Part shown: piece after piece, positions 25,249 to 34,929 of the stretch
How positions within the stretch are numbered: the stretch's first letter is position 1
Layout: every line of letters begins with the position of its first letter
NCBI GenBank assembly: GCA_029777335.1
Contig: JAKOSN010000073.1
Location: 1-64,000, forward strand
Length of the DNA stretch: 64,000 nt
Source: Planctomycetota bacterium
GTDB taxonomy: Bacteria > Planctomycetota > Planctomycetia > Gemmatales > Gemmataceae
Reading direction: 5' to 3'
Notes under the pieces: generated by a model
Seen by the model: the letters and a program-made list of their open reading frames with translations, nothing else
Told to the model about the DNA's origin: nothing
Database searches by the model: none
Translations under genes and position numbers: made by a program

Positions 25249-28200
25249 GGCGTGGCTCCTTCCTGCGTGGTCGCAGAGGTTGGGCGCGAGGCGGCGCCAT
25301 CAGAATGCGGAAGGGTGATGTGCGAGAGTTGTTCATAGAGAGCCACCCGACGAGTCGAGTGCTCCCGAGCGGCCGCCGCCAGCCAGCGGAAGCGGGCAGG
25401 ATCGATATTTTCAACCATGCGGAAACGCGTTTCATTGCGCATGTAGTCGGCCACCGTGGCGCGCCCGGGAGCGAGGTCGATGATCAACGGCGGCTCTCCT
25501 CGGGCCGTCCGGCGTGGGTCGTAGCGGTATAACGGCCAGATCCCGGAGTTGACCGCCAGTTTTTGTTGCTCCGCCCCAAAGCGGAGATCATAGCCGTGAG
25601 CAATGCAGTGACTGTACGCGATGATCAGCGACGGGCCGTCGTAGCTGGCCGCCTCCTGGAAGACCTGCACGGTATGGCTGTCCTTGGCCCCAAACGCAAC
25701 GGAGGCCACATAGACGTGCCCATAGCTCATTGCGATCAACCCCAGATCCTTTTTGTGGACCGCCTTCCCTGCCGAGGCAAACTTGGCCGCCGCCCCCAGG
25801 GGAGTGCTCTTGGACGCTTGCCCCCCCGTATTGGAGTACACCTCCGTATCGAGCACCAGGATATTCACCTTGTGCGTCATCGAGATCACATGATCGAGCC
25901 CACCAAACCCGATGTCGTAGGCCCAGCCGTCGCCGCCCAGCAACCAGACACTCTTCTCGACCAGGTAATCTGCCAACAGAAGCAGTCGGGCCGCCTCGGG
26001 AGTTTGGACCCCGGCCAGTTTCTGCCGCAACAGCGCCACACGCTGTCGTTGCTGAGTCACCTCTGTCTCGGTATGTTGCGAGGCGGTCAGGATTTCATCC
26101 GCAAGCGTGTCGCCGATCTGCCCACCGAGTTGTTTCACCAGCGCGCCTGCCTGATCACGCAGAAAATTCAGGCTCAACCGCATGCCCAGCCCGAACTCGG
26201 CGTTGTCCTCAAAGAGCGAGTTGGACCACGCCGGGCCACGCCCTTCCTTGTTGACGGTGTACGGCGTGGTGGGAAGATTGCCGCCATAGATCGACGAGCA
26301 CCCCGTGGCATTGGCGATCAACAGCCGATCTCCAAGCAACTGGGTTAACAGCTTGACGTAAGGCGTCTCCCCACACCCCGCACACGCCCCGGAATACTCG
26401 AACAGCGGGAGCAGAAACTGCGAGGTTTTCACATCGACATGTTGCAGCCGATCACGTGGGGGATCGGGGATATCGAGGAAGAACTCGTAATTCTTCTTCT
26501 CCGCTGGCAACACAGGCAGCAGAGCAGACATGTTGATCGCCTTGTGCCTGGGATTGCTCTTGTCCTTGGCCGGGCAAACCATGACACAGAGGTTGCACCC
26601 CGTGCAATCCTGCGGCGCCACCTGAATGGTGTACTTCCATCCCTTGAAGTCCGTCGCCCGGTAATCGTTCGACTGGAACCCCTCCGGAGCGCCCTGCAAA
26701 TGCTGCGGTTCGTACACCTTGGCGCGAATGGCGGCGTGGGGACAGACCATGGCGCACTTGTTGCACTGAATGCACACCCTGGGATCCCACAGGGGAACCT
26801 CCTCGGCGATGGTGCGCTTCTCCCACCTGGTGGTCGCCGTCGGCCAGGTTCCATCGACAGTGAAGGCCGACACGGGGAGCAGATCGCCCTTCCCCTCCAT
26901 CATCACCGCGGTCACGCGCTTGACAAAATCTGGAGCCGCGTCGGGCACGGGAGCAGGCCGGGTATAGCTCGCTGTCACCTTCGCCGGCACCGGAACCTCA
27001 TACAGGTGTGCCAGCGTGTGATCGACCGCGGCGAAGTTGCGCCGAACGACCTCTTCCCCCTTGCGCCCGTAGCTCTTCTCGATCGATTTCTTGATCTGGG
27101 CGATTGCCTCCTCGCGGGGGAGCACTCCCGAGACCGCGAAGAAACACGTCTGCATGATGGTGTTGATACGCCCGCCCATCCCGGTATCACGGGCCACGCT
27201 CAGCGCATCAATCACATAAAAACGCACGTTCCGGGCCAGAATCGTCTCCTGCACCTCGCGCGGGAGATGGTCCCACACCGTCTCCGCCGCGTAGGGGCTA
27301 TTGAGCAGGAACACGCCCCCGGGGCGGACATACTGGAGCACATCGACCTTGTCCAGGAACTGAAATTGATGACAGGCGACAAAGTTGGCCTGGCGAATCA
27401 AATACGCCGAGCGAATGGGGCGTGGGCCAAAGCGGAGATGCGAGATCGTCATTGCCCCTGATTTCTTGGAATCGTAGACAAAGTAGCCCTGGGCGTAGTT
27501 GTCTGTTTCCTCCCCGATAATCTTGATTGAATTCTTGTTCGCTCCCACCGTCCCATCGGCGCCCAACCCAATGAACACGGCCCGCTTGACATCGTCGGCC
27601 TCGATGTCCAGTTCTTGATCATAAGGCAGTGACAGGTGGGTGACATCATCGACGATGCCAACCGTGAAGTGTTTGCGCGGCTGGGGTTTGGTCAACTCCG
27701 CGAACACGGCCATGATCATCGCCGGAGTGAATTCCTTGGACGACAGGCCGTAGCGCCCGCCGATCACCCGGGGGACACGAGCCAACCGTGTCAGTCCCGC
27801 CTCGCTCCCCTCCTGGAGCGCGAGAACCACATCCTGGTAAAGAGGCTCCCCGACCGCGCCCGGTTCCTTCGTCCGATCCAGAACGGCAATGCTGGTTGTG
27901 GTCGCCGGGAGAGCGGCCAGGAAGTCCTTCACGGAGAATGGCCGATAAAGCCGCACTGCCAGCACTCCAACCTTTTCTCCCTTGCTCCGAAGGTAATCGA
28001 CCGTTTCACAGGCTGTTTCAACCCCCGACCCCATCAAGATCAGCACGCGTTCGGCCTGGGGATCGCCATGATAATCGAAAAGGTGATACTGTCGGCCGGT
28101 GCGACGGGCAAACCGATCCATTACCTCCTGAACCACTCCCGGGGTCGCCAAATGGAACGGATTGCACGCCTCGCGCGCCTGAAAGAAGGTATCCGGGTTC

Positions 28201-28862
28201 TGGGCAGTCCCACGCAGAACCGGGCGATCGGGAGTCAACGCACGCTGGCGATGCGCGGCGACGGCGGCTTCGTTCATCATGAAACGCAGATCGTCGTCGC
28301 TGAGCGGGTGGATTTTCGCCACCTCGTGCGAGGTCCGAAACCCATCGAAAAAGTGCAGGAAGGGGACGCGGGTCTGAAAGGTCGCCACCTGGGCGATACA
28401 GGCGAAGTCATGCGCCTCCTGGACCGAGGCGGAGTTGAGCAGCGCGAATCCGGTCTGTCGGCAGGCCATCACATCGGAATGATCCCCGAAGATCGACAGG
28501 GCATGGGTGGCCACGGTGCGAGCCGCCACGTGCATGCAGAATGCGGTCAATTCGCCGGCGATCTTGTACATGTTGGGGATCATCAGAAGCAGCCCCTGCG
28601 ACGCGGTAAAGGTCGTCACCAGGCTGCCGGCCTGCAAGGCACCGTGGACCGCCCCAATCGCCCCGGCCTCCGACTGCATTTCCGTCACGCTGGGCACCAT
28701 CCCCCAGATATTGTGGCGCTTGTGCGCCGACCACTCATCGCACCATTCTCCCATCGGCGAGGAGGGCGTGATGGGATAGATGACAATCACCTCGTTGGTC
28801 CGGTGCGCCACCGAGGCAACCGCCTCATTGGCGTCCAGCGTGAGCATGGCGTTGTCGCTCAT
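25245..28862 (-). CDS. nifJ: Pyruvate:ferredoxin (flavodoxin) oxidoreductase
   Basis: A 1205-residue single-chain enzyme converting pyruvate, CoA and oxidised ferredoxin or flavodoxin to acetyl-CoA, CO2 and reduced carrier. The order is: pyrimidine-binding domain (EVIVIYPITPSSPMGEW), transketolase C-like domain, gamma domain (GLGADGTVGANKNSIKIIGE), two [4Fe-4S] sites (CIQCNKCAMVCPHAAIR and CTGCNLCVMVCPAKD, about residues 685-755), and the TPP domain with CAGCGETPYVKLL and a further cluster Cys. The preferred ATG has GGAG eight bases upstream; an ATG eight codons earlier lies inside a hairpin. A fermentative or microoxic mode is implied. A 41-base stem precedes the ribosome site. Confidence 0.95.
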   Translation of the reverse strand: MSDNAMLTLDANEAVASVAHRTNEVIVIYPITPSSPMGEWCDEWSAHKRHNIWGMVPSVTEMQSEAGAIGAVHGALQAGSLVTTFTASQGLLLMIPNMYKIAGELTAFCMHVAARTVATHALSIFGDHSDVMACRQTGFALLNSASVQEAHDFACIAQVATFQTRVPFLHFFDGFRTSHEVAKIHPLSDDDLRFMMNEAAVAAHRQRALTPDRPVLRGTAQNPDTFFQAREACNPFHLATPGVVQEVMDRFARRTGRQYHLFDYHGDPQAERVLILMGSGVETACETVDYLRSKGEKVGVLAVRLYRPFSVKDFLAALPATTTSIAVLDRTKEPGAVGEPLYQDVVLALQEGSEAGLTRLARVPRVIGGRYGLSSKEFTPAMIMAVFAELTKPQPRKHFTVGIVDDVTHLSLPYDQELDIEADDVKRAVFIGLGADGTVGANKNSIKIIGEETDNYAQGYFVYDSKKSGAMTISHLRFGPRPIRSAYLIRQANFVACHQFQFLDKVDVLQYVRPGGVFLLNSPYAAETVWDHLPREVQETILARNVRFYVIDALSVARDTGMGGRINTIMQTCFFAVSGVLPREEAIAQIKKSIEKSYGRKGEEVVRRNFAAVDHTLAHLYEVPVPAKVTASYTRPAPVPDAAPDFVKRVTAVMMEGKGDLLPVSAFTVDGTWPTATTRWEKRTIAEEVPLWDPRVCIQCNKCAMVCPHAAIRAKVYEPQHLQGAPEGFQSNDYRATDFKGWKYTIQVAPQDCTGCNLCVMVCPAKDKSNPRHKAINMSALLPVLPAEKKNYEFFLDIPDPPRDRLQHVDVKTSQFLLPLFEYSGACAGCGETPYVKLLTQLLGDRLLIANATGCSSIYGGNLPTTPYTVNKEGRGPAWSNSLFEDNAEFGLGMRLSLNFLRDQAGALVKQLGGQIGDTLADEILTASQHTETEVTQQRQRVALLRQKLAGVQTPEAARLLLLADYLVEKSVWLLGGDGWAYDIGFGGLDHVISMTHKVNILVLDTEVYSNTGGQASKSTPLGAAAKFASAGKAVHKKDLGLIAMSYGHVYVASVAFGAKDSHTVQVFQEAASYDGPSLIIAYSHCIAHGYDLRFGAEQQKLAVNSGIWPLYRYDPRRTARGEPPLIIDLAPGRATVADYMRNETRFRMVENIDPARFRWLAAAAREHSTRRVALYEQLSHITLPHSDGAASRPTSATTQEGATP

Positions 28863-28883
28863 TGGATCATTCTCCGGAAAGGA

Positions 28884-28924
28884 CATCGCCCTGTCAGTGA
28901 ACGGATGGCACTGACACTGCGATG
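28884..28924 (-). promoter_or_regulatory. Long leader hairpin or operator before nifJ
   Basis: CATCGC (28884-28889) pairs with GCGATG (28919-28924), and TGTCAGTG (28892-28899) with CACTGACA (28909-28916), giving 14 pairs with one 2x2 internal loop and a 9-base apical loop. It ends about 22 bases before the nifJ start on the minus strand. It could be a leader RNA stem, an operator, or the terminator of the upstream methyltransferase transcript, though no T-run follows. Fourteen symmetric pairs are unlikely by chance. Confidence 0.6.
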
Positions 28925-29056
28925 CACGGCGAGCTTCTTTCCGTTGTTTTATGACCCCGCGCAGCGTTTACTACCCGCATGCTGCCCCGGGAAGCTGGCT
29001 TGGGGGATATCCCCGACAGGAACTTTCAGAGTTCAAACCCGCGCGAACCGGGCCTC

Positions 29057-29740
29057 TTAAGCCTTGATCCCCACCACGATTTCCACCGGCACCCACATCA
29101 TCTTGCGTTCAGCGCTGGCGATGCGCCACCCTGCCTCTTCCATGGAGCGCTGCACAAAAATAGGCCGGCAATCCACAAGATTGGGAAAATGCTCATGACT
29201 CCATTCGTACAAATGCAGCACTACCCCTTCCCCTCCCTCCTTGGAGACCGCCACCACGCCAAGCCTCCCTCCGGACCGCAGGACGCGCTTGCACTCGGCC
29301 AGAACTCGGGGAATCTCCGGAGTGTCGAAGAGTTCAAGGGTGAAACTCATGAAGACCGCGTCGAGCGAACCCTCCGCGTAGGGCAAGTGAAGCGCGTCGC
29401 CGCACACGAGTTCCACGCGCTCAGCCACCGCTGCCGCCCTGAGTTTCTCCTCGGCCACCTGTCGCATTCCTTCGGAAAGATCGATTCCAAACACCTTCCC
29501 CGCTGGCCCGACCGCCCTGGCCAGTTCGACCAGACAGCCACCGGTGCCGTAGCCCACTTCCAGGACCTTTTCTCCCGGTTGGACGGCGAGCACCTGCAAC
29601 CCGCGTTCGCGCATGGGGTGTTCGCTCGCCTCGGCCAGCATGTCGTAATAGCGGCTGATCTTGTTGTAGAACTTGCGGGTTTGTTCCTTGGTGGTGAAAA
29701 CCCGCTGCACTTCGGAAGTAGCGTCGTTCGGGGTGTTCAT
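29057..29740 (-). CDS. Class I SAM-dependent methyltransferase (UbiE/PEMT-like)
   Basis: A 227-residue cytoplasmic methyltransferase. SAM motifs are VLEVGYGTGGCLVELARAVG (motif I), FGIDLSEGMRQVAEEKL (motif II), VCGDALHLPYAEGSLDAVFMSFTLELF and RVLRSGGRLGVV (motif III). The N-terminal FYNKISRYYDMLAEASE is typical of the ubiquinone/menaquinone and phosphatidylethanolamine methyltransferases. GAGGAG precedes the ATG by five bases. It lies upstream of nifJ on the same strand with a 194-base gap containing a strong hairpin, so co-transcription is uncertain. The substrate (quinone, lipid or small molecule) cannot be determined. Confidence 0.85.
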   Translation of the reverse strand: MNTPNDATSEVQRVFTTKEQTRKFYNKISRYYDMLAEASEHPMRERGLQVLAVQPGEKVLEVGYGTGGCLVELARAVGPAGKVFGIDLSEGMRQVAEEKLRAAAVAERVELVCGDALHLPYAEGSLDAVFMSFTLELFDTPEIPRVLAECKRVLRSGGRLGVVAVSKEGGEGVVLHLYEWSHEHFPNLVDCRPIFVQRSMEEAGWRIASAERKMMWVPVEIVVGIKA

Positions 29741-29906
29741 GGTTGCTCCTCATTACAAGGTTAGTTGTTGCCTGGTTCTACCTGACAGACCACGCGCTGA
29801 CAACTGTTTGCCATCAAGGATTCTCGATTGCTTTTCACTTGCATCGGTGCGTCATCCCGGTTCTGTTAAGACACGGCAACAAGGGCGTCTTCTGCGAGTC
29901 TGCATC

Positions 29907-31868
29907 ATGTACCGCCTCTTCCTGGCCTTCGCCTTCCTGTGGCTTGTCCCGACCGCGGCAACCCTGGCCGCAGAGAAGGCACGGCTTCCGCTTCTTCTGG
30001 ACACCGACATTGGCACCGACGTGGACGATGCCTTTGCACTGGCGCTGATCCTGGCGAGTCCCGAACTCGATTTGCAGGGAGTTACCACCGTCGGCAGCCA
30101 GGCCGAGGATCGCGCCTGGCTCGTTTGTCGCTTCCTTACCCAGGTTGGGCGGACCGACATCCCCGTGGCGTTTGGTCGGCCCCCACAACCACACTCGGCG
30201 ATTGAGGGTCAGATCCAGTATCGTCGCCATCCTGCCGTGGTCTGGAATCGCACCAGCAAACCGCGCAAGGAGTCGGCAGTTGAATTGCTTTACCAGAAAC
30301 TAAAGGCCCACCCAGGGCAGATCACTCTCCTCGCCCTCGGCCCGTTGACCAACATCGCTCGGTTACTCAAGGAGCACCCCGACGCCAAACCCTGGATCAA
30401 ACGGCTGGTGTTGATGGGCGGCTCCGTTCATGTCGGGTACAACGGCAAGAAACCACCCGAACCGGAGTGGAACATCAAGCTCGACATCCCGGCTGCCCAG
30501 GCAGTGTTTCGATCTGGGGTTCCGCTCACCGTGGCCCCTCTGGATGCCACCGCCCAGGTTGCCTTGCAAGCCCCGCTGCGCGAGCGGCTCTTTGGTGCCC
30601 ATACCATGCTCACCTACCAGGTCCAGTCTCTCTACGAGTTATGGGACAAAGAAACTCCTATTCTCTTCGATCCGGTGGCCGTTGCGCTTGCCATCGACGA
30701 GCCATTCTGCAAGATGGATTCGCTCTGCCTTGAAGTTGATGACAAAGGGATGACACGCCTCAGCTCAGGCAAACCTCAGGCACGCGTTGCCACCGCCATC
30801 CGTGCCGAGGCATTCCTCAAATGGTATGTCGAGCGTGTCCGCGCCGTTGGCCGCGAGGCTCTGCCCAGGCCTCCGCTCAACCGTTCACACCTGGTCGACC
30901 AGGGCGGATTCCCCAATCGAGTGCACACCTTCGAGGACTACGACACCGACATCGAGCGTCGCTGGTGGATGAGTGGCAAGCCAGAGAACAAGAACGTTCC
31001 TCCAGGCGGGCGGCGGGCCTGTCGCGCTGTGCTTACTCAGGATTTCGACGATCGCATGGGAGACCGCGCGACGATGTACCGGGCGGTTATCTTCAATCCC
31101 GTTCCCGGACCTCCCATGGGGAAGAATACGCGCCTCAGTTTCCGCTATCGTCTGCACGGCACCCGACAGTTGCGCATCCAGTTGTATTCGCTGTCGAAGG
31201 GATATCATCGCTACCTCTCCCTCGATCAGTTGCCCACGGATCGCTGGGAGACGGCAACGGTGGACATGACCGCCATGCGCCGTCCGGATGGCAGCGGCGG
31301 GGCGCTGGCGGAGGATGAACGGATCGACGATATCCAGTTCTACATCGATCCCTGCGCTGAATTGCTGATCGACGACGTGATCCTCTACGATGCCGCTCTC
31401 CCCGGTGAAAAACGCCCGTTTCCGCAGCGCATCCTGTTCACCGGCTGGTTCGACACGGGTAAACAGGGACAGGAATGGCCCGGCGACTTCGAGATCGTCC
31501 CACACGAGAAACCGCGCACCTGGAAGACAGCTCGTTCGGTGCTGAACAAGGAGAAAGACACGCCCTGGATTCGTCTGTCTCTGCGCGGGGACCGTCGACT
31601 CGCGCCCACAACCGAATTATTCTTCCGCTATCGGCTCACCGGCGCCGGTCCACTCCGAGTCGAACTCTTTCACAAGGCAACTGGATTCCGGCTGACGCAG
31701 GTGCTGGAAAAGCCGACGACGGAAAAATGGGCGGAGTCGACGCTGTCGTTTCGCGCCCCGGACAAGAGCAAGGATCTCTCCGTGGATGAGATCCGCTTCC
31801 ATCTACCCCGGGGCAGTCAGTTGTGGCTCGACGATGTCCTGCTTTACCAACCCGGGGAAAACAAGTGA
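29907..31868 (+). CDS. Secreted nucleoside hydrolase fused to two C-terminal beta domains
   Basis: A 653-residue exported protein. A signal peptide (about 1-19, TLAA-EK) is followed by an inosine-uridine nucleoside hydrolase domain (about 20-320) with the Ca2+/ribose-binding LLDTDIGTDVDDAFALALI, LLALGPLTNIARLL and LVLMGGSV. It hydrolyses N-glycosidic bonds of ribonucleosides. Residues about 355-650 are extra: two related beta-sandwich segments, with FRYRLHGTRQLRIQLYS and FRYRLTGAGPLRVELFH at equivalent places, each ending in a metal- or sugar-binding-like LLIDDVILY or LWLDDVLLY. This is about twice the usual family length. The Shine-Dalgarno is weak. Longer upstream frames lack any signal. 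Confidence 0.85.
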   Translation: MYRLFLAFAFLWLVPTAATLAAEKARLPLLLDTDIGTDVDDAFALALILASPELDLQGVTTVGSQAEDRAWLVCRFLTQVGRTDIPVAFGRPPQPHSAIEGQIQYRRHPAVVWNRTSKPRKESAVELLYQKLKAHPGQITLLALGPLTNIARLLKEHPDAKPWIKRLVLMGGSVHVGYNGKKPPEPEWNIKLDIPAAQAVFRSGVPLTVAPLDATAQVALQAPLRERLFGAHTMLTYQVQSLYELWDKETPILFDPVAVALAIDEPFCKMDSLCLEVDDKGMTRLSSGKPQARVATAIRAEAFLKWYVERVRAVGREALPRPPLNRSHLVDQGGFPNRVHTFEDYDTDIERRWWMSGKPENKNVPPGGRRACRAVLTQDFDDRMGDRATMYRAVIFNPVPGPPMGKNTRLSFRYRLHGTRQLRIQLYSLSKGYHRYLSLDQLPTDRWETATVDMTAMRRPDGSGGALAEDERIDDIQFYIDPCAELLIDDVILYDAALPGEKRPFPQRILFTGWFDTGKQGQEWPGDFEIVPHEKPRTWKTARSVLNKEKDTPWIRLSLRGDRRLAPTTELFFRYRLTGAGPLRVELFHKATGFRLTQVLEKPTTEKWAESTLSFRAPDKSKDLSVDEIRFHLPRGSQLWLDDVLLYQPGENK

Positions 31869-32022
31869 GCACAGTTCGTGAGCCAGCCTCTTGCGATGCC
31901 CTGTCAACGCGGGTAGCATGGCACTCGTGGTGACAGACAAGCGAGCAACCCCCCTGCCCAGTTGCCTCCACGCCATGCACTCCCGCGAGTGTTCCCTCAC
32001 CTGCCTCAAAGGGTACCCATCG

Positions 32023-33276
32023 ATGACACGCCGCTTCTTCGTTGCCCTGCTGTGCACGTTTGTCCTGCCTGCTCTGCTCCACGCCGAGAACTGGCCCGGC
32101 TGGCGCGGTCCGCGCGGGGACGGCACCTCGCAGGAATCCTCCTTCCCTCTGGTCTGGAACAACACTGAGAATGTGCGCTGGAAGACCCCCTTGCCCGGCA
32201 AGGGGCACTCCTCACCCGTTGTCTGGGGAAATCGACTCTTTGTCACCTGGTGCGTGGAGGATGAAGAACGCTGTGTGGTGGCCTGCCTCGATCGCACGGA
32301 TGGCAAGATCCTGTGGGAACAAACGGTCTTCAAGGGACCGCTGCAGAAGAAGATCCACAATCTGAACAGCCACGCCTCCTCGACACCGGCGACCGATGGC
32401 AAGCATGTGTGGGTGAGTTTTCTGCAATACCCCAACATGATCGTGGTTTGCTACGACTTTGCCGGGAAGGAAATCTGGCGGCATTCTCCGGGCAAACTTC
32501 TTTCGCGCCACGGCTTCTGCAGTCCGCCCATCCTCTACAAGGACCTGGTGATCCTCAACGGCGATCAGGATGCGCTCGCCTACCTGGTGGCGCTGGAAAA
32601 GGAGACCGGCAAGGAACGCTGGCGCACCGATCGGCCCAACCGCACCCGCTCCTACTGCCCCCCGTTGATTGTCGACGCCGGAGGCAAGACCCAGATGGTG
32701 CTGAGCGGAAGCAAGTGCGTTGCCAGCTACAATCCCGACGATGGCAAGCAAAACTGGATCATCCAGGGGCCGACCGAGCAGTATGTGGCCAGCCTGGTTT
32801 ATGGCGACGGACTCTTCTTTCTGACGACTGGTTTCCCCGAATATCACCTGATGGCGATCCGCCCTGATGGCAGCGGTGACATCACCAAAACCCATGTCGT
32901 CTGGCACAAGAAGAAACTGCTGCCTAAGGAAGCCTCCTACGTGCCTTCCCCGATCGCGGATGGCAAGTATTTCTTCGTGGTTTCCGACCAGGGATTCGCC
33001 AGCTGCTTTGAGGCGAAAACAGGCAAACGGGAGTGGTTCGAGAGACTGGGCCGACATCACAGCGCCTCGCCAGTATCGGCGAACGGCTATCTCTACTTCC
33101 CCTCCGACGAGGGGGATACGTATGTGCTCAAGGCCGGGCCGAAGTTCGAGGTGGTGCACAGGAATCCCCTGCACGAGGAGATCTATGCCTCGCCGGCTCT
33201 GTCCGACGGCGACATCTTCCTCCGCACATCTCAACATCTTTATTGCATCAGCACGGCGAAGAAAGCGAAGAAGTAG
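32023..33276 (+). CDS. Secreted PQQ-type beta-propeller protein
   Basis: A 417-residue exported protein with a signal peptide ending LLHA-EN and a propeller built of PQQ/BamB-like repeats (for example SSPVVWGNRLFVTW, VVACLDRTDGKILWE, ALEKETGKERWRTDRPN, SCFEAKTGKREWFERLG). The start NWPGWRGPRGDGTS is very common in planctomycete PQQ-repeat proteins. No quinoprotein dehydrogenase active-site motif is evident, so I read it as a binding or scaffold protein. I chose the ATG at 32023, which leads directly into the signal peptide and has AAGGG at a usable distance; 44 further residues upstream in frame look non-coding. A dehydrogenase gene follows 76 bases later. Confidence 0.85.
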   Translation: MTRRFFVALLCTFVLPALLHAENWPGWRGPRGDGTSQESSFPLVWNNTENVRWKTPLPGKGHSSPVVWGNRLFVTWCVEDEERCVVACLDRTDGKILWEQTVFKGPLQKKIHNLNSHASSTPATDGKHVWVSFLQYPNMIVVCYDFAGKEIWRHSPGKLLSRHGFCSPPILYKDLVILNGDQDALAYLVALEKETGKERWRTDRPNRTRSYCPPLIVDAGGKTQMVLSGSKCVASYNPDDGKQNWIIQGPTEQYVASLVYGDGLFFLTTGFPEYHLMAIRPDGSGDITKTHVVWHKKKLLPKEASYVPSPIADGKYFFVVSDQGFASCFEAKTGKREWFERLGRHHSASPVSANGYLYFPSDEGDTYVLKAGPKFEVVHRNPLHEEIYASPALSDGDIFLRTSQHLYCISTAKKAKK

Positions 33277-33352
33277 TTGCGGTGCGCCGCAGACGGCTTT
33301 AGACTGCCAACTTGACGGTAGCGCGGTTCCACACTCACAAGGAGTTGACCTC

Positions 33353-34723
33353 ATGAGTCGGCAGAGAGATCGGCGACAGTTTCTCCAGGCGAGCGGCCTG
33401 GCGGGCGTTGGCTTCTGGGCAGCGGGTGGTGTTGCCCTCGCGGCGGACCAGCCCAAGGTGGCCAGGGCTGCGAGCGAAAAGCTGAACGTGGCCTTCGTTG
33501 GCGTGGGCGGCATGGGCGGAGGCAATCTGGACAGCATCGCCGGGCTGGGCGAGAACGTGGTGGCCCTGTGCGACATTGACGATGTTCGCCTCAATGCGGC
33601 GGCGAACAAGCATCGCAAAGCCAAGAAATACAACGATTTCCGCAAGATGCTGGATGAGCAGAAGGATATCGACGCCGTCGTCGTCAGCACTCCCGACCAC
33701 TGCCATGCCGTGGCGGCCATGCGCGCCCTGAAGATGGGCAAGCACGTCTATTGCGAAAAACCGTTGACCTACTCCATCTACGAAGCGCGTCAGATGCGGT
33801 TGACCGCTGCCGAGAAGAAGGTGGCAACCTGCATGGGCAATCGCGGGACCGCCACCAATGGCTTCCGCGCCGGCGTCGAACTCCTCCACTCGGGCGTGAT
33901 TGGCCCGGTGCGCGAGGTCCACGTGTGGACGGATCGGCCCAGCCGCTACTGGAAGCAAGGGATGGATCGCCCCAAGGACACTCCCAAGGTGCCCAGCACG
34001 GTGCACTGGAATCTGTGGCTTGGGCCGGCGCCCGAACGTCCCTACAACCCGATTTATCATCCATTCGCCTGGCGCGGCTGGCAGGATTTTGGCACGGGCG
34101 CCCTGGGCGACATGGCCTGCCACACCTGCAACCTCGCGTACATGGGGCTAAAGCTCGGCTTCCCCAACAGCGCCGTGGCGGTTTCCTCGCCGATGAACAA
34201 GGAAACCTACCCGCTGTGGTCCACCATCAACTTCACCTTCCCCGAACGGAGCAAGGAGTTCCCCGCCGTCAAGTTGACGTGGTACGACGGCATCAAGGAC
34301 GGCAAGCAGAACCTGCCGCCGGAAGAGGTCTTGAAGGGGCTCAAGCTCCCCGGTCAGGGCAAGCTCTTCAGCGGTTCGCTCCTCATCGGAGACAAGGGCA
34401 TCCTCTACTCTCCGAACGACTACGGTGAACGGTACGACATCCTCACCAAGGATCGCGAAAAATTGTCGTTTAACAAGCCAGAAGCAACTCTGCCGCGCGT
34501 CCCCAGCCAGTACGCCGACTGGGTCAACGCCTGCAAGGGCGGCCGTCCCGCGCTGGCCAACTTCAACTACGCCGGCATGCTCACCGAAACGATCTTGCTG
34601 GGCAATGTCGCACTGCGCGCGGGCAAGAAGATTGAGTGGAACGGCGAGGAGATGAAGTCCACCAACGGCGTGAATGTCGCCGCGCTGGTGCAGCGCGAAT
34701 ACCGCAAGGGCTGGTCCCTGTAA
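33353..34723 (+). CDS. TAT-exported Gfo/Idh/MocA-family dehydrogenase (copy B)
   Basis: A 456-residue NAD(P)-dependent oxidoreductase with a twin-arginine signal (RDRRQFLQASGLAGVGFWAAG) and cleavage near ALAA. The Rossmann motif is LNVAFVGVGGMGGGN, followed by AVVVSTPDHCHAVAAM and the active-site EKPLTYSIYEA. It then carries STVHWNLWLGPAPERPYNP, the planctomycete-type insert also seen in copy A. AAGGAG lies eight bases before the ATG. It follows the propeller gene and probably shares its transcript. A strong terminator lies 27 bases after the stop. Substrate unknown. Confidence 0.9.
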   Translation: MSRQRDRRQFLQASGLAGVGFWAAGGVALAADQPKVARAASEKLNVAFVGVGGMGGGNLDSIAGLGENVVALCDIDDVRLNAAANKHRKAKKYNDFRKMLDEQKDIDAVVVSTPDHCHAVAAMRALKMGKHVYCEKPLTYSIYEARQMRLTAAEKKVATCMGNRGTATNGFRAGVELLHSGVIGPVREVHVWTDRPSRYWKQGMDRPKDTPKVPSTVHWNLWLGPAPERPYNPIYHPFAWRGWQDFGTGALGDMACHTCNLAYMGLKLGFPNSAVAVSSPMNKETYPLWSTINFTFPERSKEFPAVKLTWYDGIKDGKQNLPPEEVLKGLKLPGQGKLFSGSLLIGDKGILYSPNDYGERYDILTKDREKLSFNKPEATLPRVPSQYADWVNACKGGRPALANFNYAGMLTETILLGNVALRAGKKIEWNGEEMKSTNGVNVAALVQREYRKGWSL

Positions 34724-34749
34724 GGGCGATCGGTTCGATTATCTCTCCA

Positions 34750-34781
34750 CGGGGGAGCCGGGTTCGATCCTGGCTCCCCCG
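34750..34781 (+). terminator. Terminator after dehydrogenase copy B
   Basis: CGGGGGAGCC pairs perfectly with GGCTCCCCCG. Two further pairs and a wobble extend the stem to 13 around the loop TTCGAT. The stem is followed by TTCATTTT. It looks superficially like a tRNA T-arm but has no tRNA around it. Confidence 0.75.
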
Positions 34782-34824
34782 TTCATTTTCCGGGACGGTG
34801 AGGGGCGTCCTCCCCAGGCCGGAG

Positions 34825-34852
34825 TTGTCATCCCGGCCTTGTCATCCCGGCC
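34825..34852. repeat. Two-copy 14-base tandem direct repeat
   Basis: TTGTCATCCCGGCC occurs twice head to tail without spacer, in the gap between dehydrogenase copy B and the HAD gene. It may be a replication-slippage product; no function is suggested. Confidence 0.6.
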
Positions 34853-34929
34853 TGGCCCCGGCTACCCTGGCTGAAGGAGGGGAGGCGGAACCCCCTTGCG
34901 AGTTGTTCCCCGGTTCGTAGAAGGATGAT

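Noticed and set aside
34750-34781. tRNA-like T-arm (GGGTTCGATCC)
   Set aside because: The stem closes directly on itself as a perfect inverted repeat, the loop is six bases, and there are no D-arm, anticodon arm or CCA-side sequences. It is a terminator.
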